DNA from: Hassallia sp050875635
Lineage (GTDB): Bacteria; Cyanobacteriota; Cyanobacteriia; Cyanobacteriales; Nostocaceae
DNA: 64,000 nucleotides
Direction: 5' to 3'
NCBI RefSeq assembly: GCF_050875635.1
Contig: NZ_JBPAOH010000011.1
Coordinates: 35,921-99,920, forward strand
Position numbers and translations under genes: made by a program
Notes under the pieces: generated by a model
What the model saw: the letters and a program-made list of their open reading frames with translations, nothing else
What the model was told of the DNA's origin: nothing
Database searches by the model: none
Shown: in pieces, positions 1 to 11,100 of the stretch
How positions within the stretch are numbered: position 1 is the stretch's first letter
How the letters are laid out: every line of letters begins with the position of its first letter

Positions 1-2318
1 GTTGCTTGTGCTGTGGTAATCCAAGTACCAGTGACGTTGGAGATAAATGGAATTTTCGGGGGATTAAGCTTGACTTTTTGTATATATTGTGTATAAGGTT
101 CGATGACGGAATCCATCATTTGGGAATGAAAGGCATGGGACGTATGCAGCTTTCGACAGCCTACGTCTTTCTCCAGTAGTTGCTGCTGCAATTGAGCGAT
201 CGCCTCTGTCGAACCGGAAACAACACATAACGAGGGACCATTGATTCCCGCAAGAGAAAGCTCTTTTCCAAGCAGGGGCTGCACTTGTTGTTCAGAAAGT
301 TGAACGGAGAGCATAGCACCTTTTGGAAGTTCCTGCATGAGTTGCCCTCGGATCGCTACTAGCGCTAAAGCATCTTTGAGAGAGAAAACTCCAGCAAGAG
401 TTGCTGCCACATATTCCCCAATGCTGTGACCAATCATCGCTTCTGGGCGGATGCCCCAAGCCATCCACAATTTGGATAAGGCGTACTCAATGACAAATAG
501 CGCAGGCTGGGTAATAGAAGTTTGTTTTAATTGCTGTGTAGCTGTTTGGGTTTGTGCTTCGCTGGGATAGAGAATATCTCGTAAATCTAGCCCTAAGTGA
601 GGTTTTAGTATCAGGCAGCAGCGATCAACTTCCTCAGTAAATTTGGGTTCGTGGTACAATTGCCGAGCCATATTCACGTACTGCGCTCCCTGTCCAGGAA
701 ACATAAATACGACAGGGTGATTGCAGGGCTGCTGGTAGTAGGTGAAAACTCGTTGAGGATCGAGAGAATGCAATGCCTCAACTGCATCATCAATTGTCTC
801 ACACACCAGTATCCGGCGATGGTTGAAAGTCTGACGTCCCACCGCAAGGGTGTAAGCCGCATCAGCCAGATTCAAATCGGGATGCTGCTTAAGATGATTT
901 GCCAGATTTAGTGTGGCTGTTTCTAAAGCAGAGCTAGTTTTGGCAGACAGCATTAACAACTTATAAGTTCGCCCAGGACTAGACGCTTCGATAAAAGGAG
1001 CTTCTTCAACAATTACATGGGCGTTGGTTCCACCAAAACCAAGAGAAGTGATTCCAGCTCGGCGAGGAATTCCGTTTGTTTTCCATTCTGATAGTGCGGT
1101 ACTAACATAGAAGGGACTGTTAGTAAAGTCGATCTGGGGATTGGGTTGCTCACAATGTAAGCTAGCTGGTATTTGTTTGTGTTTGAGAGCCAGAATTGTT
1201 TTTATTAAGCCCGCAATACCAGCAGCCGCATCCAGATGTCCAATGTTGGTTTTCACTGAAGCGATCGCACAGAAGCCCCGCTTTTGTGTACTGGTACGAA
1301 AAGCTTTTGTCAGAGCTTTAATTTCTATAGGATCGCCCAGTGGTGTTCCTGTCCCATGTGTTTCTACGTAAGTGATAGTATCAGCTTCTACCCCAGCAGC
1401 AGCTATGGCTTCTGCAATGACATCCGCTTGACGTTCTACACTGGGCGCTGTGAATCCAGCTTTCAAAGAACCGTCATTGTTGACGGCAGAACCTTTAATT
1501 ATTGCATGAATGCGATCGCCATCAGCAACAGCATCTTTTAACCTCTTGAGAACCACAATTCCTACACCGCTACCAAAAATAGTTCCCTTTGCCTTAGCAT
1601 CAAAAGCGCGGCAGTGTCCGTCAGGAGACAAAACCCCATCTTCTTGATAGAGATAGCCACTTTTTGGTTGCATATCCAATATCGAAATGCCACCCGCCAA
1701 AGCTATATCACATTCATAATTGAGCAAGCTTTGGCAAGCAACGTGGACAGCAACTAAAGAAGTGGAGCAGGAAGTTTGAATTGCATAACTTGGTCCAGTT
1801 AAATTTAATTTGAAAGAAACACGCATGGGAAGATAATCGGGATGATTTCCCAAACTAATTTCCACATCGCTGACTGATTCTCTGATATTGGGATTTGAAT
1901 AAATATTGAATAAATAGTTACTTATAGTTGAACCAGCGTAAACCCCTATTGAACCAGAGTAGGTTTGGGGATCATAGCCAGCATTTTCAAGTGCAACACA
2001 TGCACACTCTAAGAAAATGCGGTGTTGGGGGTCCATAATTTCAGCGTCCCTAGGGTTATAGCCGAAGAATGACGCATCAAACAAATCTATATGTTCTAGT
2101 GGAACTGCTGCTTTTACATAGTTGGGGTCACTTAGCGTAGCAGAGTCTATCCCCGCAGACTCTAATTCTTGAGCAGAAAAAAATGAAATTGATTCTACTC
2201 CGTCTCGTAGATTTTGCCAAAATTCTTCAATATTCTGTGCTTTAGGAAACCGTCCAGACAAACCGATAACAGCTATGTCAGCATCATCTACCTGATTAAA
2301 ACTTTCTAAGTTGTTCAT
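1..2318 (-). CDS. Type I PKS module, KS-AT..., cut by the window edge
   Basis: The 5' end of a modular type I polyketide synthase; 772 codons are visible before the left edge. It begins with ATG at 2318 and a short acidic head (MNNLESFNQVDDAD). The ketosynthase follows, with active-site Cys in TSCSTSL near residue 183, then ETHGTGT and the NIGHLDAAAG histidine motif. The malonyl-type acyltransferase has GHSIGEYVAA near residue 628 and HAFH near the visible end. Reduction or release domains, if any, lie outside the window. It follows the KS-AT-aminotransferase-ACP protein and a small methyltransferase, so it should extend the aminated chain. Its acidic head matches the Arg/Lys-rich tail of the upstream PKS and could dock with it. 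The reading frame is intact. KS-AT identity is certain; extender choice (malonyl-CoA) is inferred from HAFH. Confidence 0.95.
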   Translation of the reverse strand, partial: MNNLESFNQVDDADIAVIGLSGRFPKAQNIEEFWQNLRDGVESISFFSAQELESAGIDSATLSDPNYVKAAVPLEHIDLFDASFFGYNPRDAEIMDPQHRIFLECACVALENAGYDPQTYSGSIGVYAGSTISNYLFNIYSNPNIRESVSDVEISLGNHPDYLPMRVSFKLNLTGPSYAIQTSCSTSLVAVHVACQSLLNYECDIALAGGISILDMQPKSGYLYQEDGVLSPDGHCRAFDAKAKGTIFGSGVGIVVLKRLKDAVADGDRIHAIIKGSAVNNDGSLKAGFTAPSVERQADVIAEAIAAAGVEADTITYVETHGTGTPLGDPIEIKALTKAFRTSTQKRGFCAIASVKTNIGHLDAAAGIAGLIKTILALKHKQIPASLHCEQPNPQIDFTNSPFYVSTALSEWKTNGIPRRAGITSLGFGGTNAHVIVEEAPFIEASSPGRTYKLLMLSAKTSSALETATLNLANHLKQHPDLNLADAAYTLAVGRQTFNHRRILVCETIDDAVEALHSLDPQRVFTYYQQPCNHPVVFMFPGQGAQYVNMARQLYHEPKFTEEVDRCCLILKPHLGLDLRDILYPSEAQTQTATQQLKQTSITQPALFVIEYALSKLWMAWGIRPEAMIGHSIGEYVAATLAGVFSLKDALALVAIRGQLMQELPKGAMLSVQLSEQQVQPLLGKELSLAGINGPSLCVVSGSTEAIAQLQQQLLEKDVGCRKLHTSHAFHSQMMDSVIEPYTQYIQKVKLNPPKIPFISNVTGTWITTAQA

Positions 2319-2329
2319 CACATCTAATT

Positions 2330-3091
2330 TTATGATTTTAGGGGTTTACGACAAACAAAGCAAGCTATTCCAGTCTCACCAGGTACTCCTAAATCACGTT
2401 CTTCATCATAGCTCCTAACATCCGTAAAGCCTACCTTTTCTAAGACAGACTGAATTTCTGTTGTAGAATAAGGTTTCGTTAGGAAAGTCACGTCTGAGCG
2501 CTGCCATTCTCCCTTGATTAATTGAAATTTAGTAAAGTTTTTTTGGGCTATTTTTTTTTCTGGATCGTATATATGACGATCAATCCAGGCAAAATCATCT
2601 TCAACACCACCGCTACTAGTAGGAACGCTCAAATTTAATAGATAATATTCTTCCAACATCAACTCAAATGCAAATAAACCGTTTTCTAGCAGTGCTACGT
2701 ACAAGTTGTGGAAGACGCTTTCCATTTCCTCAATACTCATAGTATTGTTCAAGGAGTTACCTATTGAAACAGCTGCGTCAAAAGTAGGTGGTAATTTGAA
2801 GTAGCGTATGTCATCTAGTATAAATTCAACACTAGGTGCAATTTTACGAGCATAGCGCAAAAATTCCTCAGAGCCATCAAGTCCAGTTACTTGATATCCT
2901 TTTTTTAGCAGTGGTTGTGCTAAATATCCTCTTCCACAACAGAGGTCAAAAATGTGTGCTCCTTTAGGGAGTTCTTGTAAAATTAATTCTTCTAGCTTCG
3001 CCGCATAAGCTTCATATACTTCTTCATTTACAGAGGAGTAATAAATACGCTCAATAGCATCAAAATCGGAATAGCGAGTTTCTGAAGACAT
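2330..3091 (-). CDS. Class I SAM-dependent methyltransferase
   Basis: A 253-residue soluble protein with a Rossmann-type methyltransferase fold. SAM motif I reads IFDLCCGRGYL near residue 48, followed by the acidic strand-2 end (TGLDGSEE) and a post-I motif around ILDDIRYF. It resembles the methyltransferase at 11608-12363 along its whole length, including the shared end G(V/I)PGE(T/A)G...VCRK, so the two are paralogues within one cluster. It lies between two PKS genes, 45 bp after the aminotransferase-PKS. N- or O-methylation of the growing chain is the likely role, possibly on the amine made by that PKS or on a hydroxyl. The target cannot be told from sequence. A GGAG element sits rather far upstream of the ATG at 3091, so translation may be modest. 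The family call is firm and the substrate is unknown. Confidence 0.85.
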   Translation of the reverse strand: MSSETRYSDFDAIERIYYSSVNEEVYEAYAAKLEELILQELPKGAHIFDLCCGRGYLAQPLLKKGYQVTGLDGSEEFLRYARKIAPSVEFILDDIRYFKLPPTFDAAVSIGNSLNNTMSIEEMESVFHNLYVALLENGLFAFELMLEEYYLLNLSVPTSSGGVEDDFAWIDRHIYDPEKKIAQKNFTKFQLIKGEWQRSDVTFLTKPYSTTEIQSVLEKVGFTDVRSYDEERDLGVPGETGIACFVCRKPLKS

Positions 3092-3136
3092 AAGCTGTTA
3101 AACTCCATTTAATTGTTAATTGCTTTCTCAATATTA

Positions 3137-6100
3137 CTATCGTTGACTTCTTTTCTCTCTTCGTCTTTGACCACGAGAAATACTTTTTTCAGCAGAAATT
3201 ATTTCATTTTGTTCAGGGCATATAATGTTTGCAAGGGAGTTTATGGTTGGTGCTTCGTAAATGCTTTCTATAGGCATTTCAACATCTAACTTTTTGTTGA
3301 ACAAAGAAATAGCCTGAAGAGCTGTTAGAGAATCACCGCCCAACTCAAAGAAGTTGTCGTGAATGTTCACCTCAAAACCAAAGAGTTCTTGCCAAATGTC
3401 AGCAATAGTTTTCTCAACCTTTTTACGGGAAGCCGCATAAGTATTCTCCAAAGCGTCAGGCATTTGCTCAACCAGGGTTTCAAACAACTCATCAGCAGAC
3501 TTTGCGTTTGAAGTAACCGGGAGAGATGTAGCTAAGTTTAAATTTGATAATCCACCAGTTTGATGGGTTATCAGTTCTCCACTATTTGTTGAAATGTGTT
3601 CAGATGGTAAAAATCCCCCTTCTTGCATTTCAACTACGCTTTCCTTGACCGCCCAAATCACCTGCTCAATATCTTCATCAGTATGAGCTGTCGATAGATA
3701 AAGGGTGCGTCCTTCCCACACATAAATCCCTTTTTCAAGCAAGTGATAGAAAAGCAAATTACTAAGCTGAGTCTGGCAATTAAAACGGAAGAGAGAGCCA
3801 AAATTAACGACTCGAATCGGTACTTGCTTTTGTTCAAAGTAACTATTGAGGGTTTGGGCTAATTGTGTTGTCCGTTGATTTAACTTTTCCTGAAGTTTAG
3901 GTCCGCTGTTCTTGATATGATTGAGTGCAGCCCAGGCAACAGCCATGACGAGAGGATGCTTGAAAAAAGTACCAGCAAAAAAAGTTGTTTTCACTTGGGG
4001 ATAAGACTCATCTCCATAGTTCCACATACCTCCGTCCAATGCATCCATGAAAGCAGCTTTGCCAGCCACTACCCCAATAGGTATGCCAGCAGCAACAGCT
4101 TTACCGTAGGTCGTGATATCTGCTTGAATACCCCATAAAGTCTGGATACCGCCTGGATGCATCCGAAAGCCAGTAACTACCTCATCGAAAATTAAAACAG
4201 TTCCAGTTTCTTGAGTTAATTGTCTTAGCTGAAACAGAAATTCTTTGGGCTGCAAATCTGGGCGACTACTTTGTATCGGCTCAACTAAAATCGCTGCTAA
4301 GTTATGAGCATGGTCTTTAAGAATATTCAGAGATTCGGGAGTACCATACTCCAGCACCATCACATCCTCAGCCAAGTATGATGGAATACCTGAAGTCATC
4401 GGGACAGAACGCAGCGTTCCGTCGTTGGTTGTTACTCCTTTGACTAAAACTCCGTCAGAACCACCGTGATAAGAACCAGCAAATAAAGCAATTTTTGAGC
4501 GTCCTGTCACAGAACGTGCTATACGTATGGCTCCCATTACTGCTTCTGTGCCATCATTACAAAAAGCCGTCCGTTCCGCACCTGTTAACTCGCAAATTAA
4601 CTCAGCTAATTGACCGGAAAGACGCGATTGTGGACCATTTAGTATGCCTTGCTTGCTCTCCTGTTGGATCGCTTCAATAACAAAAGATGGCGAATGACCA
4701 AATAAAAGCGTACCAAACCCCATTGAAATGTCTACGTATTCATTGCCATCGACATCCCAGAGTCTAGCACCCTCTCCACGCTGTCCGTGGATTGGATATA
4801 CCATCTCCTTAATAAAGGGAAAGAACCCTGATACCGCCCTGCTATTGGCATGGTAAGAACGATAAGCTTGCGTCAGTCGTTTGGATTCTTGAGTACGCTT
4901 GACATAACGTGCAATTAATGCCTCAAGATGTTTATGCTGGCGGGGACTCAACATCATCGATTCTTTCTCAGTCTGTTGAGAAGCTGCTTTGGGTGTAAAA
5001 GCAATTCTCTGGTCTTTGGGCTGTTGCTCAAACTCTGCCCTAGTAGATGTAGAGGAAAAGTTTGTAGACTGATTTACACCAAACCCAGAGGCATTGGTTG
5101 AAGTTTTAGCAATTTGCCCATTTTGATTGAGAGGAGAAGATTGGATAGCTTCGGGTAAACTTCCCTGTGATAATAAGTCTACCAGTTTAGACATCACCTG
5201 AAGATGCTGTGAAATGATCTGTTCAATAACTGTGTTTGCTACAGGTTTGTTGTCTTTTTGCTTGACTACTGGCGTATCTGGAGGTTTGATTGATGATGGT
5301 GGCTGTGAGTTGGTTGTGACATCTTTTGATTGAGACATAGAAATTTCCTTTTTAGCTGATAGATTGTCATCATTAGCTAAAATAGGCTCAATCCAGTATC
5401 TTTTTCGCTCGAAAGGATATGTTGGCAAGGGGATACGATGACGTTGTTCATGAGCATAAAATTCTGACCAATCCACATTTATTCCCTCTAGCCAAAGTCT
5501 GCCCAACGTATTTAGTAAAAACGCCACATCTGATTGTTGGTTCTGTGGATGTCTTAGTGAAGAAAGAACTATCTGCTCAGAGCAGGATTGCTTGTTAACT
5601 AAGGTACTTAATGTCCGCCCCGGACCGACTTCTAAAAGAATTTGTTCTGGCTGTTGCAGCAATTCGGCAACCCCCTCGCTAAAGCGTACCGTTTGCCGTA
5701 AATGCCTTGCCCAATATTTCGGGTCTGTTGCTTGTGCTGCGGTTATCCAAGTACCAGTGACGTTAGATACAAAAGGAATTTTTGGAGCATTGAGGCTAAT
5801 TTTGCTCACCTGTTCTTGGAATGGCTCTAGAATTGAGTCCATCATTTGGGAATGAAAAGCATGGGAAGTATGCAGACGGCGACAGTCCACACCTTGCTCG
5901 GTCAATCGGTTTTGTAAGTCATCAACTGCTTCTTCCACTCCAGAAACCACGCAGAGATTTGGTCCGTTGATTGCAGCTAGAGAGAGTTTCTCGCATAGCA
6001 GGGGTTGAATTTCTTTCTCGGATAGTGGTATTGCTAGCATTGTCCCTGAAGAAAGTTGCTGCATCAATCGCCCGCGAGTAGCTACCAGCACCAATGCCTC

Positions 6101-8038
6101 TTCTAAGGAGAACACACCAGCAATGCAGGCTGCGACATATTCCCCAATGCTGTGACCAATCATTGCAGAAGGACGTATGCCCCAAGCTATCCACAACTGA
6201 GCTAGAGCGTACTCAACCACAAACAGCGCTGGCTGGGTAATATGAGTTTGTTGTAGTTGCTGTGCTGCGGCTTTTGTCTGTTCCTCATGGGGATACAGTA
6301 ATGTACGCAGGTCTAACCCCAGGTAAGATTTGAGAAGTTCACAACAGTCATCAATCTGTTTGTGGAAAATTGTCTCAGTTTGGTATAACTCGCGACCCAT
6401 GTCCGCATACTGGGCACCCTGTCCGGGAAACATAAATACAACTTCTCGTCCAGAGGGTTCAGTGAATTTGGTGAAAACCCGTTGCGGATCTGGGGGTTCT
6501 AGGACTTTTACCGCATCGTCAAGATTCTGGCAAACTACTATCCGGCGATGCTCAAAAGCTCGACGACCCACACACTGGGTGTAAGCGACATCAGCGAGGT
6601 TAAGATCAAGATGCTGCTTAAGATGCTGAACTAAATTTGTAGTGGCAGTCTCTAGTGCTGATACCGTTTTGGCGGAGAGTACTAATAACTGCCAAGGACA
6701 AGAAGAAAAAGAGGGTTCGGCAACTGGGGCTTCTTCAAGAACGACATGGGCATTGGTTCCACCGATACCAAAGGAACTGACTCCTGCATAGCGGGGGGTT
6801 CCATTCGTTTTCCATTCTGAAAGCGTGGAATTGACGTAGAAGGGACTGTTGGCAAAGTCAATCCGGGGATTAGGCTGCTTAAAGTGCAAGCTGGATGGTA
6901 TCTGTTTGTGTTTAAGTGCGAGAACGGTCTTGATTAGACCTGAAACACCAGCCGCAGCATCTAAATGTCCGATATTGGTTTTTACCGAAGCGATGCCACA
7001 AAAGTTCTTTTTATCTGTGGTGCGAAAAGCTTGTGTCAGTGCTGCAATTTCAATCGGATCTCCTAAAACTGTTCCCGTGCCGTGAGTCTCTACATAGCTG
7101 ACCATCTCAGGAGAAATTCTCGCCATTGCAAGCGCTTCAGATATTACTTTCGCTTGACCATCTATACTGGGAGCTGTATAGCCAACTTTTAACGATCCGT
7201 CGTTATTAATAGCTGAACCCTTAATTATAGCATGAATATAATCTCTATCTGCTAGAGCATCTTCTAACCGCTTTAGAACTACAATACCTACACCGTTGCC
7301 GCTAATAGTTCCTTGTGCTTTGGCATCAAAAGCACGGCAATGTCCATCAGGAGACATAATTCCCCCTTTTTGATAGCGATAACCCGCTTTGTGTGGCACT
7401 TGGATCGAAACCCCACCGGCTAGAGCGATGTCACTTTCGCCGTTAAGCAAGCTTTGGCAAGCTAAATGAACGGCAACTAATGAAGTCGAGCAAGCAGTTT
7501 GGACATTAATGCTTGGTCCTTTTAAATTCAATTTATATGAGACATAGGTAGGCAGAAAATCTTGACTATTTCCAATCGAAGTTCGGTAACTGCCCACTGA
7601 TTCTATAAGTTCGGGGGCTGTATAAATTTTTGATAAAAAGTATGTATTTAAACTGACACCAGCGTAAACACCAATCCGACCTGCATATGTTTGGGAGTCG
7701 TACCCCGCTCCTTCAAGAGCTTCCCAAGCACACTCCAGGAATAAACGGTGTTGCGGGTCAGTAATTTGAGCTTCTTTCGGAGAAAAGTCAAAGAATGAAG
7801 CGTCAAATAATTCAATATCTTCTAATACAGCTCCTGCTTTTACATACTGAGGTTGACTCAACCTAGCTGGGTCAATTCCAGAAGACAAAAGTTCTTGATC
7901 ACTGAAAAAAGAAATTGACTCTACACCATCTCGTAGATTCTGCCAAAACTGTTCAATATTTTTCGCTCCAGGAAAACGACCAGTCATGCCAACGATCGCT
8001 ATTTCATCGGGGCAATCAAATGCATCTGAGTTATTCAT
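3137..8038 (-). CDS. PKS module with built-in aminotransferase, KS-AT-AMT-ACP
   Basis: A hybrid PKS of about 1633 residues. KS carries TACSTSL near residue 180; AT carries GHSIGEYVAA near 630 and HAFH. After a Gln/Ser/Pro-rich linker with the IEQIISQHLQVMSKL helix typical ahead of such domains, a class III PLP aminotransferase of the glutamate-1-semialdehyde type follows (DEVVTGFR near 1286, PLP lysine in YGKAVAAG near 1311). The ACP has GGDSLTAL near 1570. Families of this layout (as in iturin, mycosubtilin and microcystin synthases) convert a beta-ketoacyl intermediate to a beta-amine. No KR is present, which fits. ATG 8038 was chosen because AGGAGG stands 5 nt upstream (8044-8049) and the protein then begins MNNSDAFDC like its neighbours; an upstream ATG at 8074 would add 12 residues. 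The C-terminus is Arg-rich (RGQRRREKRSQR), probably a docking tail. Confidence 0.95.
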   Translation of the reverse strand: MNNSDAFDCPDEIAIVGMTGRFPGAKNIEQFWQNLRDGVESISFFSDQELLSSGIDPARLSQPQYVKAGAVLEDIELFDASFFDFSPKEAQITDPQHRLFLECAWEALEGAGYDSQTYAGRIGVYAGVSLNTYFLSKIYTAPELIESVGSYRTSIGNSQDFLPTYVSYKLNLKGPSINVQTACSTSLVAVHLACQSLLNGESDIALAGGVSIQVPHKAGYRYQKGGIMSPDGHCRAFDAKAQGTISGNGVGIVVLKRLEDALADRDYIHAIIKGSAINNDGSLKVGYTAPSIDGQAKVISEALAMARISPEMVSYVETHGTGTVLGDPIEIAALTQAFRTTDKKNFCGIASVKTNIGHLDAAAGVSGLIKTVLALKHKQIPSSLHFKQPNPRIDFANSPFYVNSTLSEWKTNGTPRYAGVSSFGIGGTNAHVVLEEAPVAEPSFSSCPWQLLVLSAKTVSALETATTNLVQHLKQHLDLNLADVAYTQCVGRRAFEHRRIVVCQNLDDAVKVLEPPDPQRVFTKFTEPSGREVVFMFPGQGAQYADMGRELYQTETIFHKQIDDCCELLKSYLGLDLRTLLYPHEEQTKAAAQQLQQTHITQPALFVVEYALAQLWIAWGIRPSAMIGHSIGEYVAACIAGVFSLEEALVLVATRGRLMQQLSSGTMLAIPLSEKEIQPLLCEKLSLAAINGPNLCVVSGVEEAVDDLQNRLTEQGVDCRRLHTSHAFHSQMMDSILEPFQEQVSKISLNAPKIPFVSNVTGTWITAAQATDPKYWARHLRQTVRFSEGVAELLQQPEQILLEVGPGRTLSTLVNKQSCSEQIVLSSLRHPQNQQSDVAFLLNTLGRLWLEGINVDWSEFYAHEQRHRIPLPTYPFERKRYWIEPILANDDNLSAKKEISMSQSKDVTTNSQPPSSIKPPDTPVVKQKDNKPVANTVIEQIISQHLQVMSKLVDLLSQGSLPEAIQSSPLNQNGQIAKTSTNASGFGVNQSTNFSSTSTRAEFEQQPKDQRIAFTPKAASQQTEKESMMLSPRQHKHLEALIARYVKRTQESKRLTQAYRSYHANSRAVSGFFPFIKEMVYPIHGQRGEGARLWDVDGNEYVDISMGFGTLLFGHSPSFVIEAIQQESKQGILNGPQSRLSGQLAELICELTGAERTAFCNDGTEAVMGAIRIARSVTGRSKIALFAGSYHGGSDGVLVKGVTTNDGTLRSVPMTSGIPSYLAEDVMVLEYGTPESLNILKDHAHNLAAILVEPIQSSRPDLQPKEFLFQLRQLTQETGTVLIFDEVVTGFRMHPGGIQTLWGIQADITTYGKAVAAGIPIGVVAGKAAFMDALDGGMWNYGDESYPQVKTTFFAGTFFKHPLVMAVAWAALNHIKNSGPKLQEKLNQRTTQLAQTLNSYFEQKQVPIRVVNFGSLFRFNCQTQLSNLLFYHLLEKGIYVWEGRTLYLSTAHTDEDIEQVIWAVKESVVEMQEGGFLPSEHISTNSGELITHQTGGLSNLNLATSLPVTSNAKSADELFETLVEQMPDALENTYAASRKKVEKTIADIWQELFGFEVNIHDNFFELGGDSLTALQAISLFNKKLDVEMPIESIYEAPTINSLANIICPEQNEIISAEKSISRGQRRREKRSQR

Positions 8039-8116
8039 CAAAGCCTCCTCTATAGGAGCATCCCAATTTTGCAAAAATACCAGGACTTACCCAAAAACTC
8101 TTTATAACCCTCTTAT

Positions 8117-8141
8117 CTTTGCGCTCTTTGCGTCCTTTGCG
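8117..8141. repeat. Three-copy 9-bp tandem repeat (CTTTGCGNN)
   Basis: CTTTGCG occurs at 8117, 8126 and 8135, an exact 9-bp period, within the 133-bp gap between the PKS start (8038) and the stop of the next upstream NRPS (8172). Short tandem elements of this CTTTGCG type are common in cyanobacterial intergenic DNA. No function is evident. Confidence 0.7.
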
Positions 8142-8171
8142 GTTCATTATTTCATTCTCCTGTTCTTCCTG

Positions 8172-11100
8172 CTACTGATTTGTTTCCCGATGTTTTTGTC
8201 TGAGTTGTCTTTGTTGCTTCTTTGATTCTCTACGAGTTTCAACTAACTCATGGCTTGGTTGAAAAGAAGTCTTTTCTTCTAATTGTTGACTGAAATGTTT
8301 CGCCAACGTGCTAATAGTTGGATATTGAAACATTTCAACAATTGGTATATCTCTGTTAAGACTTTGATACAGTTTGCTATGTACCTGAACCATCAGTAAT
8401 GAATGACCGCCGAGATCGAAGAAATTATGATGAATGCCTACTTTTTCGACATGAAGCACCTCTTGCCAAATTGTTGCAATAGTGTGTTCAAGTTCGGTCT
8501 GGGGAGCGACAAAGTTTTCTTCCAGATTAAGCTGTGGCTCGTCAGGTAGCACCCGACGATTTATTTTGCCGTTGGGCAACAGTGGCATTTCCTTCAGCAG
8601 AACAAAGGCTGACGGTATCATATATTCAGGCAGCTTATCTAACAAATAGCGGCGAAGTTCGCTTTGGAGAGAAGCTGGCTGCTGGTTGGCAACTAGATAT
8701 GCCACGAGACGCATATCTTTAAGTTCATCCTTCTGGGCTATAACTACAACCTCCCGCACCTGTGGATGTTGACTCACTACCGCCTCAATCTCTCCCAGTT
8801 CAATGCGATAACCCCGGATTTTAACCTGTTGGTCAAGCCTTCCAAGAAATTCAATGTTCCCATCGCTCAGATAACAAGCTAAATCTCCCGTTTTGTACAT
8901 TAGCATTCCTGGGCGATCGCCAAAGCAATTAGGAATAAACTTTTCGCTAGTTAGAGCAGGCTGATTGAGATAACCTCTAGCTAAACCATCACCACTGATA
9001 TAGACTTCACCAATAACGCCGATAGGAACAGGACGCAAATGAGAGTCAAGTATATATATTTGCGTATTACTAATCGGGGAACCAATCGAGACTTGCTTTC
9101 TAGTTTGTTGAGAGCCGCAATGATATACACTACTCCATACTGTTCCTTCTGTTGGTCCATACTCATTAAACAGAGATGTTTCTGACAGCAACTGGTAGTG
9201 ATGTTGCACCAACTCTGTTAAACAATGCTCTCCTGCAACAATCACGGTACAAAGTGATGTTAACTGTTCGGGTTTTGCCGACTGCAAGAGGAGAGCATAC
9301 AGAGAAGGAAGACTTAATAGATGGGAGACGTGATTTTGAGCGATTAACTCTAAGAGTTTTGGTATCTCCAGTTGTAAACCTTCTTGGGGAAGACAAAGAG
9401 TTCCTCCAGAGCAAAGTGTCCAAAAAATACCCGCAACCGAACTATCAAAAGCAAACGAAGAAAGCAATAAAAAGCTGGTAACTGTTTCTTGGTAGTAAGT
9501 AATACGAGCAGTTGTTGAATGAACTAAATTTCGATGTGCAATCTGTACTCCCTTAGGTTTGCCTGTAGAACCGGAGGTGTAGATGACGTAAGCCAAGTTT
9601 TCAGCACACGTTTTCAAAGCGGGATTTTCGTCACTCTCTTGAGCAATAATTTCCCAAGCTGTGTCCAAGCAAATCGTTTGGGCGTTGTGAGCAGGTAAAC
9701 TTTCCTTTAGTTGCTGCTGAGTTAATAATACTGGTGTTTGGGTATCTTTTAATATGAAGGCTAAACGCTCTTTAGGGTAAGCTGGGTCAAGTGGTACATA
9801 AGCTCCCCCAGCTTTGAGAATGCCCAGGATACCAACAATCATTTCCAGCGTTCGTTCAACACAAATTCCCACCAGTACGTCTGGTTTAACTCCTTGCCGT
9901 TGTAGGTAGTGAGCTATTTTGTTGGCACGAGCATTTAGCTCACGGTAGGTGAGTTTTTCATCAGAAAATGTAACCGCAATATTGTTTGGTGTACGTTCTG
10001 CTTGTTCTTCAAATAAGCGGTGAATACACTTGTCTTGTGGGTAGTCAGCTTGTGTTTGATTGAACTCGACGAGAAGTTGATGGAGGTGGCGATCGCTTAA
10101 AATTTCTAATTCACTAATCGCAGCTTCTGGATGATTTACGGCACTTTCTACTAACTTGTGAAATTGCTCTGCTAAACCTTCAATATCCTTTGTATAAAAT
10201 AAGTTGGAATCATAATGAAATTCTGTACTTAGGAAATCATCTTTTTGCCGACAAAAGAGCTTTATTTTGAAACGCTCAATGCAGGTGTAACGCTTGTAAA
10301 TTGAAAATATTATACTATCTGCAAAATACTTTGTATCTTCTGACTCAAAATCAAAGCAAAAAGGTAAAAAAGGCAAATTCTCTGATTTTGTATCTGATGA
10401 TATTTGTTCCCAAGTAAAACTCTCTTGCCATTTGTAGATAGATTCTACAGATTCATTAATTTCCTGTATAATTTGACGAAATCGTAAATTTTCTTGTAAA
10501 TCACAATGAAGTGGTAAGTATTTAGTAAACAGCCCTAATGCTTTTTTTAGTTCATCATATTTCCTGCCATCAACAGCTTTGCCAACTATCATCTCGGATT
10601 GTCCAATAAGCCGCCAAAGCAGAATCAACCAGCAAGTTAAATAAAATATAGAAGCAGATGTATTATACTTATGGGCTAATACTTCAATTTTTTCTATTAG
10701 TTCAGGTGCAATTATTGAACTTACTAACTTAGGTTCAAATTTTTGTTTTTCCGAAAGAGAGTTTTCAAAAGGAAGTTGGAACTTTCTCAAATCAGAAAAG
10801 TCTTGCTTGCCCCAATACTTTCTTCCTACTGCCGTTTCTTCTGCCTCAAGTATTTGATTTTGCCATTCCGAAAAATCTGCGTATTGTAGTGGTTCTTCAG
10901 ATAGTTCATCTGGTGATTGCTTGGAATAAAAAATAGCAATTTCTTGTACCAGATTATTCAGAGTTGCATTATCTGCGCTCATAGCAGGCAAATTAATAAA
11001 CAACAGATGTTTCTCTGGCGATAAAGTTATAAGGGATGTCTGTAAAATTGAATTTTGCTCATAGTCAAAAGCCAACTGATTAAATTGCTGAAATATTGCC

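Noticed and set aside
3137..5300. The class III aminotransferase part as a haem-pathway glutamate-1-semialdehyde aminomutase (hemL)
   Set aside because: It is in frame between a KS-AT and an ACP in one protein and has the pre-AMT helix of PKS aminotransferases.
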